Assembly: GCA_039881145.1 (NCBI GenBank)
Contig: JAYKKI010000074.1
Span: 7,136,001-7,200,000 of the forward strand
Length of the DNA: 64,000 bases
Source: Druceiella hillmani
Lineage: Eukaryota > Arthropoda > Insecta > Lepidoptera > Hepialidae
Reading direction: 5' to 3'
A program made the position numbers and the translations under genes. The notes under the pieces are model-generated. The model was not told the origin of the DNA, did no database searches, and saw nothing but the letters and a program-made list of their open reading frames with translations. Positions 12,796 through 24,445 of this stretch are shown here, piece by piece; position 1 is the stretch's first letter, and each line of letters opens with the position of its first letter.

Positions 12796-12876
12796 AATAG
12801 GTATTTAACCTATTGTGTACTATAATATAGTAGTATATTGCTACTATATTAAAGTGCATAATAGGTTAAATACATA
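12796..12876. repeat. Imperfect inverted repeat (hairpin)
   Basis: GTATTTAACCTATTGTG at about 12800 is matched in reverse complement near 12857-12873 (ATAATAGGTTAAATAC). An inner pair, ACTATAATATAGTAG and CTACTATAT, continues the stem. The stem is about 33 pairs with small mismatches and a short loop. It could be a small foldback transposon or a structured transcript. Confidence 0.65.
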
Positions 12877-14132
12877 TATTTACTCTATACTTATACAATA
12901 ATTAGATTCAATGTGTCAGAAGGCGTTTACGTATTTTGGTAGATAAGAAAGGCGATTTATTCTATGAGTATGTACGAACATACTCGTAGAATATAATTTT
13001 TTAAATAAAAATGATATAAAAGTGAATTGGATATTGATGAAATTTCACACTTGAAATGAAATGCGTGGATGTACTAAAATTTCTACTTTTGAAATATTTA
13101 GATACTATGAACTTTACAAATTTGTAGGAAAACAGTCAATTTTGTTAGAAATATTTTAATACAAAAATAATAAAATAAGACAATAATAATTATTAAAACA
13201 TCTAACCAAAACAATTTCTTTATCGATGATTTTAACAATTTGTGTCGTTTAGAAAAATCTATTTTTCAAAAACTTGCCTTTCAGCTATGATATACTACTT
13301 AGAAGCATGTAGTGTTTTATTTAAATAGCCGCGGAGTATTATTGCGTATTATAATTTCTGAAACAACAGGTTTAGCACATTTTGCCTATTATCGAGATTG
13401 TTCTGCGCAAAATTAACAATGTGAACTGGGCGACACACTCTATTTCTTAAATCGGAATATTTCATTTTTCATCCTGAAATATACAATTGGGTCAGTTTTA
13501 AATTCATTTTAAAGAAATTTTATTTTGTCCCCTTGAAAAAATTAAATTATATATTTCATTAATGTTCTTAATAACATTTCGTAATATCAAACGTAAAATA
13601 AATCAGTATATAATTTAAGAAAAAACGTGCAATAAAATTTTGAAGAGAAAAGAAATGACTGTGCATAAAATAATAGCATTGATGTGAGTATATTTATATT
13701 ACCATGCTTATATAACGAGAGAATATGGCCCTATCATAAAGGGAAATCGAAGGGAAACAAAAAGTAGTTTAGTTAGTATTATCTATATGAATGAAAGCAT
13801 TGTATCAAATGCAAAAATTTTAAAAATACAAGTCAAACGATTGTAAATAAATTTAATGGAAATAGATTAATTTAATTACTTAATATTTGAACGCAAGTAC
13901 TTTGCAATTACGAATATTTCGATTAAGACCTTCATAAAGTTAAGACGGTTCAGTGTCTGCCCATCACAGTCGAGTGTTGGCACCGCGTTTCGCGATTTTG
14001 TTATTATTTCTTATTCTACCCAAAAATACAATAAATTGAGTTATAAATCATAAAAATACGTTATCTGTTAGCTCTTAACTTAAGAAATAATATTTTGGTT
14101 TGAGTGAATGTCAAAAAACTTCAGTTGTACAG

Positions 14133-14134
<2 letters not shown>
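12877..14134. other. No recognisable feature
   Basis: AT-rich DNA without recognisable genes or elements. A somewhat GC-richer patch at 13945-13995 (CAGTGTCTGCCCATCACAG) is too short to interpret. Confidence 0.45.

Positions 14135-14135
<1 letters not shown>

Positions 14136-14206
<71 letters not shown>
14136..14206. repeat. (TA)n microsatellite
   Basis: An uninterrupted run of about 35 TA dinucleotides. Such tracts are prone to length change and to assembly error. Confidence 0.97.
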
Positions 14207-14207
<1 letters not shown>

Positions 14208-14721
14208 CTTACACTTCGTCCTGTGATTTTTGTTGTCCATTTCTACTATATTTTTCCATAAATTAATAGTGTCGTTACTATGTTATTATCGTTACTGTAT
14301 TTTAAATCCTTAGTTTCGAACTATTGTGTTGACAAAATGTGTGCACATAACATATGGTATTTCAAAACGAAATGTACCGATAATCCGCGGATGAGATTCG
14401 CATGCACGCCAGACTCTCGTAAAGAGCTCCCTCTTCGTGATTCTATTGACGGTAATAACATTGTGCGAGAATGGGCAGATATTGCCGTTTTTTGTCAATT
14501 TACAGCCGGAAGTAGTTTCGTTAGTTAGCTTATGAGTTTTTGAATGTGTAGTATGTTTTGCAATAATTGTTTGATAAAGCGCACGGGAGTTACCAATTTC
14601 TTTTGAAATAATCTTAACTCAAATACAATGTCATTGTGGCTGAAATTTTATTAAAATACCAATCACCAATTACTTCTTTGATGTACGGTTTATACTAGGT
14701 CTAGTACGTTAGTTGTTTTCG

Positions 14722-15335
14722 TCATTGAATGATTTTTCTTGTTGTGTTCCACGTATAATAGGTAAGGACCTCGACATATAGTAATTTTTTCGCGAATGGA
14801 TCCGTTTGGCACAGTTGTAAAAAAGCCGTTAATGTTATGTTCTTAAGTGGTTCGTTTGCAATTTTTCTGACGGTGTCTTTTGTGAAGTAAACTTTATGTC
14901 CGTTCTCCAAATGTATTGCTAGATTTTGCACAGTTGGTTCGTGTTCGTATTTTTGCTATGACCACCTTTTTTGGGTGATCGTCTTCTGTTTGGGATAGCC
15001 ATCATCTCCGGTTTGTGTGTCGTCCAAGAATGCTTTGGGGTATTCTTTTGTACATTTTCGATCACTCATACATGGCAAATTGGGGTTTAATGACCCGCAT
15101 GATCCGTGAATCATCTATCAGTATGTCGTACAGCTCCGGATCCTCTTGTGGATTAAGAAATTCGTCGATATTCGTGGGATGAGAAATTGTCGATATTCGT
15201 GGGATGAATTGTATCGTGTAGCCATATGAGATAGTGTGAGTGAGGCAGTTCTCGTTTTTGCCTTTCGATTGTGTACATCCAGTTCAAAAGATGTGGTATT
15301 TTGTAATGACCAATAAATCTCATTTGTCCACAATT
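14722..15335 (-). pseudogene. Helitron Rep-domain fragment keeping its HUH motif
   Basis: Helitron Rep/helicase proteins nick and re-join DNA during rolling-circle transposition. On the minus strand this fragment reads, with frame shifts: WMYTIERQKRELPHSHYLIW (15280-15221; family consensus EfQKRGLPHaHiLlwl, so the HxH pair is retained as LPHSHY), EFLNPQEDPELYDIL (15164-15120; AEIPdp..dp.Ly.iv), HGSCGSLNPNLPCMSDRKC (about 15106-15050; mvHGPCG.NpnaPCM.dgkC), TKEYPKAFLDD, GYPKQK, and an open 69-codon stretch LAIHLENGHKVYF...TLTAFLQLC..DPFAKKLLYVEV..YYTWN (14722-14931). The upstream side is cut by the Penelope-like foldback at 15329. The helicase half is absent. Stops and shifts make it non-functional. 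The matches are strong but from memory. Confidence 0.88.
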
Positions 15336-15488
15336 AAATGAAACTACCTGATGTAGTATTATTACTACTTTCTTTAAGTTCTTTAGCACTACTTGAAGAA
15401 CTTAAAGGAAGTAGGAATAATACTACATCATGTAGTTTCATTTAATTGTGAATAATGCATTTCTACACAATTAACGCTAAATATATTC
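15329..15488 (+). mobile_element. Penelope-like foldback fragment, copy 1 (no ribozyme)
   Basis: The left arm starts CAATTAAATGAAACTACCTG at 15331 and its reverse complement ends near 15450 (TAGTTTCATTTAATTGTG). The two arms include ACTTTCTTTAAGTTCTTTA and GAACTTAAAGGAAGTA. The plus-strand copy runs on beyond the inverted part with AATAATGCATTTCTACACAA and ends ACGCTAAATATATT. The same layout occurs at 44321 and 60490. This copy lacks the hammerhead-like core of the other two, its arms meeting at GCACTACTTGAAGAAC. It sits between a heat-shock-type promoter and a Helitron relic and probably separated them when it inserted. Confidence 0.8.
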
Positions 15489-15489
15489 A

Positions 15490-15862
15490 AACTCTCTTTT
15501 TTTTCGGAAAACTCGGGCTATTATGTCCATTGGGACACACTTCACTGTTCGATTTCATTCACTCACTGCACTACACTGATAAAAAACTGACGTTCCAACC
15601 CACGACGGATCTTGCTTTATATACCCCTATCAATGGGTAGCCCTCCCAAGGAAAAAAGGCTTCGAATGGTATTTCACAACATTCGATAGTATTCTGGAAT
15701 ATTCCACAATAATCTGGGATGTTCCGGGATGTTCCCGAACGTTCCAGACTATTCCCAAATATTCCACAATGTTCCAGAATATTTAGGGATGTTCTGAAAT
15801 GTGGTAGAATGCTATCGAATACTCTCGGATGTTCTGGACTGTTCTGGAAATTTCTAGAGGAA
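15490..15862 (-). promoter_or_regulatory. Heat-shock-type promoter: 38-pentamer HSE array plus TATA box
   Basis: From 15672 to 15861 the sequence falls into unbroken 5-base steps of the heat-shock element pattern TTCnnGAAnn. Exact TTC occurs at 15682, 15692, 15702, 15722, 15732, 15742, 15752, 15762, 15772, 15792, 15832, 15842 and 15852; exact GAA at 15697, 15737, 15777, 15807, 15817 and 15847; most other steps differ by one base, and no indel breaks the phase. On the minus strand TATATAAAG begins at 15623, 49 bases from the array edge, and TCAGT initiator-like sequences lie at 15590 and 15579. An ATG at 15558 opens a 22-codon frame ending in PKKRV. HSF trimers bind three or more such pentamers. 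The alternative is a 10-bp minisatellite that only resembles HSEs. Confidence 0.7.
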
Positions 15863-16613
15863 GGAACTTCCAGCCCTTAAGCACGCCCTTCAGATAAAAA
15901 CGGGAACCTTCTTCATAGATGACGATAGAGAGCTACCACACCATTTAACGCCCTTGATCGTACCGGGACTCGTTTCTGAGTTTTAGCGGCACGCACATTG
16001 TACACTTATTTCTATAATTTATATTGATTTGCTGCTCACTTGTCGTACATATTACACTTGTCGGATATATTACTCACCTTTCGTACATACTGACATCTTC
16101 AAAATGTAGTCAACTATGCAAATAGTAATAAATTTCTGAAAGTCAATTTAAATTTATGTTTTCCTAAAGGTTTACATGCTAATAGTTGACTTTAATATCG
16201 ATATAGTCGCAACACTTGCTTCTTCATTTAATATCATGCCGCCCTAGATCTATCTACCGTACATTTAGACTATCAGTTTATCATAAACTATGGATAAACA
16301 AGGTAAAATTGAAGCTATCTCAGTTTGCTATAAGTCATTCCGTTTTTTTGAGTAATAAAAGCGAACACTATCACTTAATATATGAATCAATAACAAGAAA
16401 TGGATTATAATCAAATTTACTGGAGCTGAAGTTTTCCCACAGAAGAAACAAATTGAGTCGTGAGGAACTAACACCATCTATTTGATATTGTTCGCTCTAT
16501 GATCTATTACAAAACGAAAAAAGATTCGAAAGAAATTATCATAATTTGATTCTGTTCTTAAATTTTATTGTATTTGCTTCGATTGAATTCAAAATTATTT
16601 TATGTCTGAAGAA

Positions 16614-16727
16614 AATTAAAGAGATCTTTACCAGTGGTGCAGTTCTGTGAAAAACTTGCCGCACAGTTGCTACTCTGTGCGGCAAGTTTTTCACAGAACT
16701 GCACCATTGGTAAAGGTCTCTTTAATT
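16614..16727 (+). repeat. Near-perfect 53-bp hairpin
   Basis: The left arm 16614-16666 (AATTAAAGAG ... CCGCACAG) and right arm 16675-16727 (CTGTGCGGCAAG ... TTTAATT) are reverse complements over 53 bases with two differences, both of which would form G-U pairs on one strand. The loop is eight bases (TTGCTACT). The inner 35 bases are much richer in GC than the surroundings. A transcript of either strand would fold into a long duplex, which fits a short foldback transposon, a hairpin-RNA siRNA source or an evolutionarily young microRNA gene. No flanking coding sequence helps decide. Confidence 0.85.
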
Positions 16728-16735
16728 TTAATAAT

Positions 16736-16782
16736 TTAATCTATAATGTATTAAATTTAATCTATAATGTATTAAATTTTGA
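16736..16782 (+). repeat. Tandem duplication of about 22 bases
   Basis: TTTAATCTATAATGTATTAAA occurs twice in succession, directly after the 53-bp hairpin. Confidence 0.85.
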
Positions 16783-17689
16783 ATTGCACCACAAGTCGAG
16801 TAAGGTTATTTTAACTTAAGTTTTTTTTCTAAAGTAACTTTATATCACATATATTGTATTATTTGTAATAATATTTAATAGTTTTTATGCTCCATTTAGA
16901 GTGTTATTAAATAAATAATCCCTAAAAGAACAAATTACTTTTTAAGAACAAATATTCATAAAAAAATTACCAAAACAAATATTAAAACGGTTAACTTGAC
17001 ATATGAGTGGCAATATGAAAGCATTAGCGATAGGAAAAATAGAGTGAGGGAGAGCAGTAAGTGAGAAGAGGATGAACGGAGTTAGGAGAAGTGTGATTTT
17101 TGGAGACGGCTTTTAATGTATATTTCCAACTTCAGAACAAAAAATTAAAAAAATTATATGTTGGGAAACGGCGTTTAAAGTTTTAATATTTGGTGTGTTC
17201 TGTATATAATCTATGTGGAGCAGTGGCAGCTGAAGAGACCAATGCACATTCTTGCATATTTCTCCTATTTTTTAATTTACAAGTTACAAGTAATAAGTTT
17301 TGGGTCTTTCAATGCTAATAACTAGGTTTCCGTTTTTAAGATTCAGTAGCTAAATGGCAAGAAAGAAACCCATATAGCTTTGTTACTTCTATCCATCTAT
17401 CTGTCTGTCCCTGTCGGTCACACCTTGTAGTTTCTACAGCTATAAACCTAAATTTTGCAAGCAAATGCGTCCTTCATACGGGATTCTCAATTGATTCAAT
17501 CAATTAAGTCACAAATCTAAACTTTCCGGGAATCAGTATAAACTGTATAATATACATATACGCGAAGGTCCAAAGACATTTTAGCGCATTTTAGCGAAAA
17601 TTTTTACATTAACATAAATGGCCATTCGGTTATGAAGATGCCTTTTTATCAGAAACATATAGAAAATATATGTTAAAGGAGCAAATTAT

Positions 17690-18660
17690 CTGATGAATTT
17701 CAGAGAATACTCCCACAATACTCTCACAATATCAGAGATACCTACACAAAGAAAATCATAGTGTCAATGAGGCAATGGGGTTACAAGCAATTCATCCGTG
17801 GTAAACCGATAAGATACGGCTTCAAGCTGTGGGTGAGTGCTACATCATGTGGCTATATAGTGTAGTTCGAACAATACCAAGACGCAACAAGTAAACTAAA
17901 TACCAGATACGCAGAGTTGAGCCTAGGTGCAAGTGTGGCTCTGAGTTACACTGATTAGCTTACCTAGATTGGTCTTGGAGGAAATTACCATCTATTTATG
18001 GAAATTTTTTTTGTGGGTTACCGTTTATTGCTGAGCTAACCATCAGAAATATATGGGTGACAGGAACTATCGGAGAAAATAGGACCAGTAATTGTCCTTT
18101 ATTAGAAAATAAAGAGGCTAAAAAGAAGGAAAGAGGTTTCTTCGATTATCGTGTCTGTGACGAAGTTATAATTTGTAAGTGGCATAACAATAGCATAGTG
18201 AGTGTTTGCTCAAATGGGATTGGTATAATACCTTTACACAAAACCGAGAGATATTCTCAAAAACAGAAAGATAAAATAACTGTTCCTCAACCACATTTGA
18301 TACACCAGTATAACCAAAACATGGGAGGCCAGACCAAAACATATCATCCTTCAAGACAAGCATCCACGACAAGAAGTGATATATACCCCTTTTATTGCAT
18401 TGCATTGATATGTTTCTTCAGAACGCCTGGCTACTATTCAGATATAATAGTGGCAATATGGATATGTTGACATTCAGGAGACGCGTAGCAATCGCACTTA
18501 TAGAAGCGAATACGTTTAGAAGTGAACCGGGCCCAAGCAGACCATCATCCCAAACAATGGATGCTAGGTTTGATGAAAAAGGTCACTACGTCGTATGTAT
18601 AATATGTAACATTGGCTTGCATGTTGAATGTTTTCTTACATATCATACCAAAAAATAATA
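17690..18660 (+). pseudogene. piggyBac-family transposase relic, catalytic residues lost
   Basis: This is the C-terminal two thirds of a piggyBac-type DDE transposase, the enzyme that cuts and pastes at TTAA. Visible in order: SVNEAM near 17770 (family SIDE.M), YKQFIRGKPIRYGFKLW (17783-17833), GYIV..FEQYQ (17852-17880), YHLFMEIFF near 17989 (family hlfmDNFFts), VTGTIGENRTSNCPL (18054-18098), KKKERGFFDYRV, VICKWHNNSIVSVCSN, VPQPHLIHQYNQNMGG (18282-18330), then in another frame MFLQNAWLLFRYNSGNMDML and a Cys-rich tail C.IC..GLHVECFLTYHTKK ending at 18658. The first acidic position is Asn, the second reads Glu with the next Asn lost, and the third (MGGVD) reads MGGQT. There is a frameshift near 18400, one near 17780 and several stops upstream. 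It is inactive. Confidence 0.88.
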
Positions 18661-18711
18661 GTCTAGTTGTGTATGAATAAACATGTCACCCCTATATTTT
18701 GGAGTTTATGT

Positions 18712-19100
18712 TTCTTTATAAGCCTACTGTATCACATATGATACGGCCCTTCCCCCACTCATTATTATTTAGTATTTTTTAAATATTTTCTTATCATTAC
18801 CCTACAATATCCTAACATGACCAAAAAATATAAATTTTAGAAAAAAATAATTTCAGGTCTAAATAGGTTTAATAAATACAGCTACAGTCTGAGTCATTTA
18901 TGATTCTTTATAAGCCTACTCTATCACATATGATACGGCCATTTTCTACACGCACTGTACAGTTGTATTTTTTTAAATAGTTTTTTATCATTTACGATAC
19001 CCTACAATATCCCAGCATGACCAAAAAATACAAATTTCATAAAAAAATAATTTCAGGTCTAAATGGGCTTAATAAATACAGCTCCAGTCTAAGTCATGAC
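18712..19100 (+). repeat. 191-bp tandem duplication downstream of piggyBac relic
   Basis: TTCTTTATAAGCCTACT at 18712 recurs at 18903, and similarity continues through ATCACATATGATACGGCC, ACCCTACAATATCC, ATGACCAAAAAATA, TAATTTCAGGTCTAAAT and AATAAATACAGCT to the end of each unit. The two units have diverged by roughly 10-15%. ATCACATATGAT is itself palindromic. The duplication begins about 50 bases after the transposase stop, so it may be the element's 3' non-coding end. Confidence 0.85.
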
Positions 19101-21990
19101 TATATTAATGCATGCAAGAATCACTTAAGTCTGTGCCTTATGTTATTTGTAAAATGAACAACGCTATATTGTTAAGGCAGGAAAGAATGTAGTAAAGTGT
19201 TTTTACCCAAATTGTGTATCCACCTATCAGGGTGCGTTCGCAACAAAAAAGTATGTTTGAAAAAAAATTTACTAATATTATTTTTGAAATGACCGATTCA
19301 ACTAATATGTAATACTATTAAAATATTTTTTAATATACCACCCCATACATGTAAAATGGTATTTTTTCGTACATTCCATCGACTGGAACACCGTTGGATA
19401 TGTGTTTAAAGTGGTATTGAAGCTCACCTTACAAATTTTTATTTTTAAGCTCTGTTTACGTACATTAAGTTCCAAATTATTATCATATAACATGTCACTC
19501 CTTCTTATTTTTCAACTTTGGGTTTAAAAAATCCGAAAAAATTAGGTACCAAGGATAGAATTGTAATAAAACTTTAAAACTATTTCGGTTAATTTCCGTA
19601 AACTATTTTAAAACATGTAGATAACTACGGAATCCTACTTTGTAGATGTCATGATACGCATTTGGCCGCTTTTACTTGAGTTAGGTTTATTTCATTATTA
19701 CGGTGCAGTATATTGGAGCCGAATTTCTGTTATGGACGTCTAGTTTATTCCATAAGATAGTAAATTAATTATCTTAAACTTAAATTAAATATTAATTTCA
19801 TTTTATTTTCCTTTAACCAAGATGAAGTAAGTAAAGGTAACGTAATAATTGTTACATAATTAGTAAATCACTTGGGGTTTTAGTTCTCAAGGCTGCTTTA
19901 GTTCTTTTGATTTCCCCGTACGAGTTTGTGTCCTACCCGATAAAACTTTTTTGTACGCTGTATAGGGGCAGGTCAAATATTTTATTTGAAACTTAAATAT
20001 TTAATTTTCGGGTCTAATATATTCATCACCTAATAATTTATTTGTGGTCTAAGTTATCGTTTTTGTGGTATCTTAAATGTAGATTACAAAAAGAAGAACA
20101 TTTGAAAAGAGAACGATTCGAGTTTTGATATTTTTATCAACAGGATGAAAATATTTTTATCAACAGGATGAAAAGTGAAAAATGGACGAAAATATCCAAA
20201 TTATAGATTTACCCAAAGTTTTGGACATGTGAAACTATCATTGCAAATTGTTATAAAATATGGTATGAAAAATAACGAATGATACAAAAAAACCGGCAAT
20301 TCGACTAAACATTCCTCTAATTAATAATCAGACGTGACCTACCAAGACACACGATAATAACATTCCTGAAGAGATCCATGAAGCAGAAAAAATATATTCA
20401 TATGCTTAAGATATAAATTATTTTCAACTTCAATTAAAACGATTAATAATTACATAATAATGTAATATTAGTGACAATTTATGATATTTTTATATAATAT
20501 CATTATTTTACATATTCTAATCTAATATAATAAATAAGCTGACAATTGTGAGTCAGGTTTCGCGTTATGAATATTCTGCATGAATAAAACCGTGTCATCT
20601 TTATATTGTAATTACTAAATAAACTATTTATTTATTAATTCCAATATATCAAAACCAAAAAGATCATTTCGATTTAAATAATTTAATTGTTCATACAAAC
20701 GATGAAATTTAAAAGATTTAAATAAATTAAAATAATTGAAATAAATTGTTGCCTAATCTTGAAGTCGACCTCCACAAGTCGAATTTTTTAAATATCTCCA
20801 AACATTATTTTCATAGATAAAAAGACGGAATAAATGTTTTTACTTTTTTCTCTCTTTCCATTGAATGAGTGATTTTTTTATATAATGTGGATTTTACCGT
20901 TCGACGTTTATGAATCCTCATACATATGGTGTTCCTCAACCGTACACCAAAAACAAAATTCAGTAGTTTAGTCACAGGAATAGTTTTAAATCATTTGTAG
21001 TTTTAAACACGATGTATATGATTTCAAATACGTCGCGCAGCTTTGCTACCGGTACCGACAAAAAACAACAACCTGGATCCGTTGCCGTTTTGCTAAGATC
21101 GGTAATATAAACATTGCAAATACTGTTTACATTTTGTTTATATTAAAATACTTTTCATTAGTTTGAAAGAAAGATTTTTTTTTTATTCTTGGCGTAATTG
21201 TTTATTCCACTATTCTAAAGTATTTATGACAACTATTACGGATTGGGTTTTTATTTAATGTCGAACGGTCAAATCCACATTGTATATTTTAATTATCCTG
21301 GTTATTTGTCGTCATTAGAAATCTTTATTTGAGAAAAGAAAAAAATTTAATTTATACATTTACTTTTTTTATAAATAATAAATTTTGGTTTACATAAAAC
21401 ATAATGATACAAAATATAAGTTCAGTTCAGGTTAAATGTTCAGATTTTAATATGTCGGAACTGATATACTCGATAGTTGGACACCGAAGTGAGGCAATAT
21501 GTATTCCGTTTTTCTGATCTCTTTATGAAACAATAACAAAATAAAGCGTATATGAAACAAATTATTTTTCGTAATCATTTTGAGAGAATAAATAGTACGA
21601 AGAAAATTAGTCGTACTATTCGATATCAGCAGTGATGTACAAGGGCGTTCCACAAAAGTAATTATGTTGGAAAAATACTTTTAAAACGCTTGTAATAGCC
21701 GATGCTTCTCGTATGTTAAATCAGACCTTATTCGTATGTAAGGTCGCGAATATAAGGTCACATAGAATAAATATGGCCATAAAAAATTAACAACGTAGAA
21801 AATTTCTTCCAAGTTGCTACTTCTCAACGAGAATTCATTTGCATACAATGATATGAGGATTTCAATTTCTTAACACATCTAATAATTCGATAGATATTAA
21901 TACTACAGTTAAAGTTCTATTCCATTACTTTGAAGTCTTATTGGTTGCTGAGTTGATCCATAGAAACAAAGGCATTATATTTATTTTGAT
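19101..21990. other. No recognisable gene
   Basis: AT-rich DNA. A 23-base duplication (ATATTTTTATCAACAGGATG) lies at 20128-20173. Nothing else was recognised on either strand. Confidence 0.45.
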
Positions 21991-21994
21991 ACGA

Positions 21995-22270
21995 AATGGG
22001 AAACCGTTGTAGCTTCCGGTAAAAAATTACTTCACTCACTTCTCCCCCGGCCTACATAAATCGCTTTATTTTACCTCATCTACAGCAGGCAAGTTTCTCC
22101 CATCAATATCAGGCGAATGCACGATTATTCATATTCCATTAGGGGATCATTAATTATAAGGCGAACAAAGGGCTTTTCTACTTTTTCATCCAAGCTTTCA
22201 CCCCACGCCGCCAAACGCTCGGTTCTAATCTTCTCTATGATGTGGACGAATACAACTTTAAGCCTAGGAC
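21995..22270. other. GC-richer block with homeodomain and TCF-like motifs
   Basis: This block departs from the AT background and carries motifs common in insect enhancers: GGATCATTAATTATAAGGC (homeodomain-type ATTAATTA) near 22144, GAACAAAGGGC (TCF/Sox-type) near 22163, and CATAAATCGCTTTATTTTAC near 22055. No open frame or transposon was recognised. It is a candidate conserved non-coding element, on composition and motif grounds only. Confidence 0.35.
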
Positions 22271-22748
22271 TTAAAATTTTCGCCTCGAGTTAACTAATAC
22301 TTGTTATTCAGACGGTGCCAGTTAAAATTATCAGAGTGTTATTCGCATTAAATTATCCAATAATTGGAAAATCATGTTTTTATGTGGTCGTCCAGGACAG
22401 TCTCTTTATAATATCATGTTTTTTTGGGGTAAAATTAATTTTTAGCATTTTTATTTGTAACCATGATGAAATAATGGATGTAAGCAGTATATCTATTATT
22501 TGTAAATCATTTTATAGCCTCTTCACAAGCATACTTTAAATTCGAATACGCGAATGAGAACTTTTTCACAAAAAAAAAATTCATAACGCAAATATCATAA
22601 AGAAATCGAACCATATGCGAGTATGCATTACCGTGTAAGCATCTGGTCAGAGGTTGCAGTAAAAATAGATGCGTGAATGACTTGAGCCATCATGTGTTAA
22701 TTTACTTTTGGTGTAAATATTTATATCTCAGATAAAAAAAAAATTAAC

Positions 22749-24444
22749 GAGAGGTGTCGTAGGACATCCGGTTGGAACGAAGTTCTTTCGCTATATATTA
22801 TGTATCAAATTTATATTATATACAGAAATAAAAACATCTCAGCATAATAAAATATTCGCTATATGATTTACTAAATATTAAATAGTTATAAATTACAAAA
22901 AATGTTCGGCAACTTAATTTATTTTCATTATTACTTTATTATTTATTAAATACTTAAAATTATTAAATTACTATAAACTAGCGTGACCCGTGCGAAGTCT
23001 TAGCATTATTTATTCCATTATGAAGCTCAGATGACAGATCAAACAAATATTTTACTAAAATTGACATATAGAGGCGCAAGTATCAAAAGCATTGAGCTAA
23101 AGCGCCACTTTATTTATACGTGAGTGGATTTGAAATTAAACAAAAATTTTACCGACCGTCAATCATATTGACGTTGAGCCGTTAGATGGCAGCATTGTTT
23201 TGTGTATATAATTTTAATAATTAATTAATTTGCAAAAATAATAGCAATAATAAATTTTTTAGTTGTGGATGCCGGTAGAGCAAGCAATTATCTATAAAAT
23301 AATATATAATTTATGTGGATTAGTTGTGAGGTTTTTTCTAAAAGGGGAGAGTAACATCTTAACCTTAGCGTATTAATATATATGATGATGATGATGATTG
23401 TTATCATATTCATTTCAATTTTTAAGATAATTAAATTTAAACTTAAAATTAACTTTAAATTTGTTTGATTTAATAAACAAATTTTAAAATAATAAAATGA
23501 GAAAACATTAATTTTTTAAAATGATAAAATGTAATGTTAAAAATAATCTTAAATTTATTTTGATTGATTTAATAAACAAAATTAAAATAATCAAATAAGA
23601 AAAAAATTAAACGGTAGAGTAATAAAATTTAATTTTAAAATTAATTTAAAATTTAATTCAATTTTGAAACAATTAAAGTAAAAATATTTTAATTTAAAAA
23701 TACTTAAATTTTAATTTTTAATTCAATTTAATTTAAAATTAATTTTAACTGAAATTTTATTATTCTAAAAATTTATTTTTCTTACTTCATCAAACAATCT
23801 AAATAAAGTTTAATTAACAATGAAAATAAATGAATATGCTGACAATTTATTGTAATTTATCAATTTTGAGTATTCAATAAAAAATTAAGTAATAATTTAT
23901 AATGCAAATATTATTGTCTTAATACCGAATTGGAAACTGGCTGTGTTTTACCGAATTAGAAATGGTCTGGTCTATTTAATACCGAATTGGTATGTATTTA
24001 ATACCGAATTGGAAACAGTCTGGCGGATGAATAGCTTCCAATAGAAAGCCAGTAGAAAAAAAATACAATGACATTTGACATCAATATGATCTGTGTTTCA
24101 CATGAGAGACAAATCTCATTGCAAGATGACTTTTATTGGGCATTTTCACTGTTATAAATATCAATATCAACAAGGTAGAAATTTAACCTAAATACATGTA
24201 GATAGACCATGAAAGATATAATAAAACAAAAACATTAAAAGAATACACAGCAAGTAAATAAGAATAATACTCGCAACTGATACTTGCACGAACACACACA
24301 CATATACAACCGTATATAATAGAAAGAGAGAGAGAGAAAGAGAGGGAAAGGTCGCCTGGAGGGCTTAGGCTATAACGATTTTTCCTTACGTGACGATCTG
24401 CCAGTTTGCTCTACTGTAAGCCGCGTAAAAGAACTTCGTTCCAA
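22749..24444 (-). mobile_element. Unnamed element with GGAACGAAGTTC ends, long copy
   Basis: The left end reads GAGAGGTGTCGTAGGACATC then CGGTTGGAACGAAGTTCTTT (22749-22787). The right end is the inverse form AAAGAACTTCGTTCCAAA (24428-24445). A second copy at 27934-28319 has the same two distinct ends in the opposite orientation. Next to the right end both copies have a CT-repeat (24320-24345, on the minus strand) and a TATAGCC/TATAGTT segment. The interior is AT-rich and non-coding and includes four copies of TACCGAATTGGA at 23925-24015. The paired ends suggest a non-autonomous DNA transposon, but no family or target duplication could be assigned. Confidence 0.6.
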
Positions 24445-24445
24445 A

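Noticed and set aside
18166..18405. 79-codon minus-strand frame
   Set aside because: It is antisense to the piggyBac relic, whose plus-strand reading matches the family.
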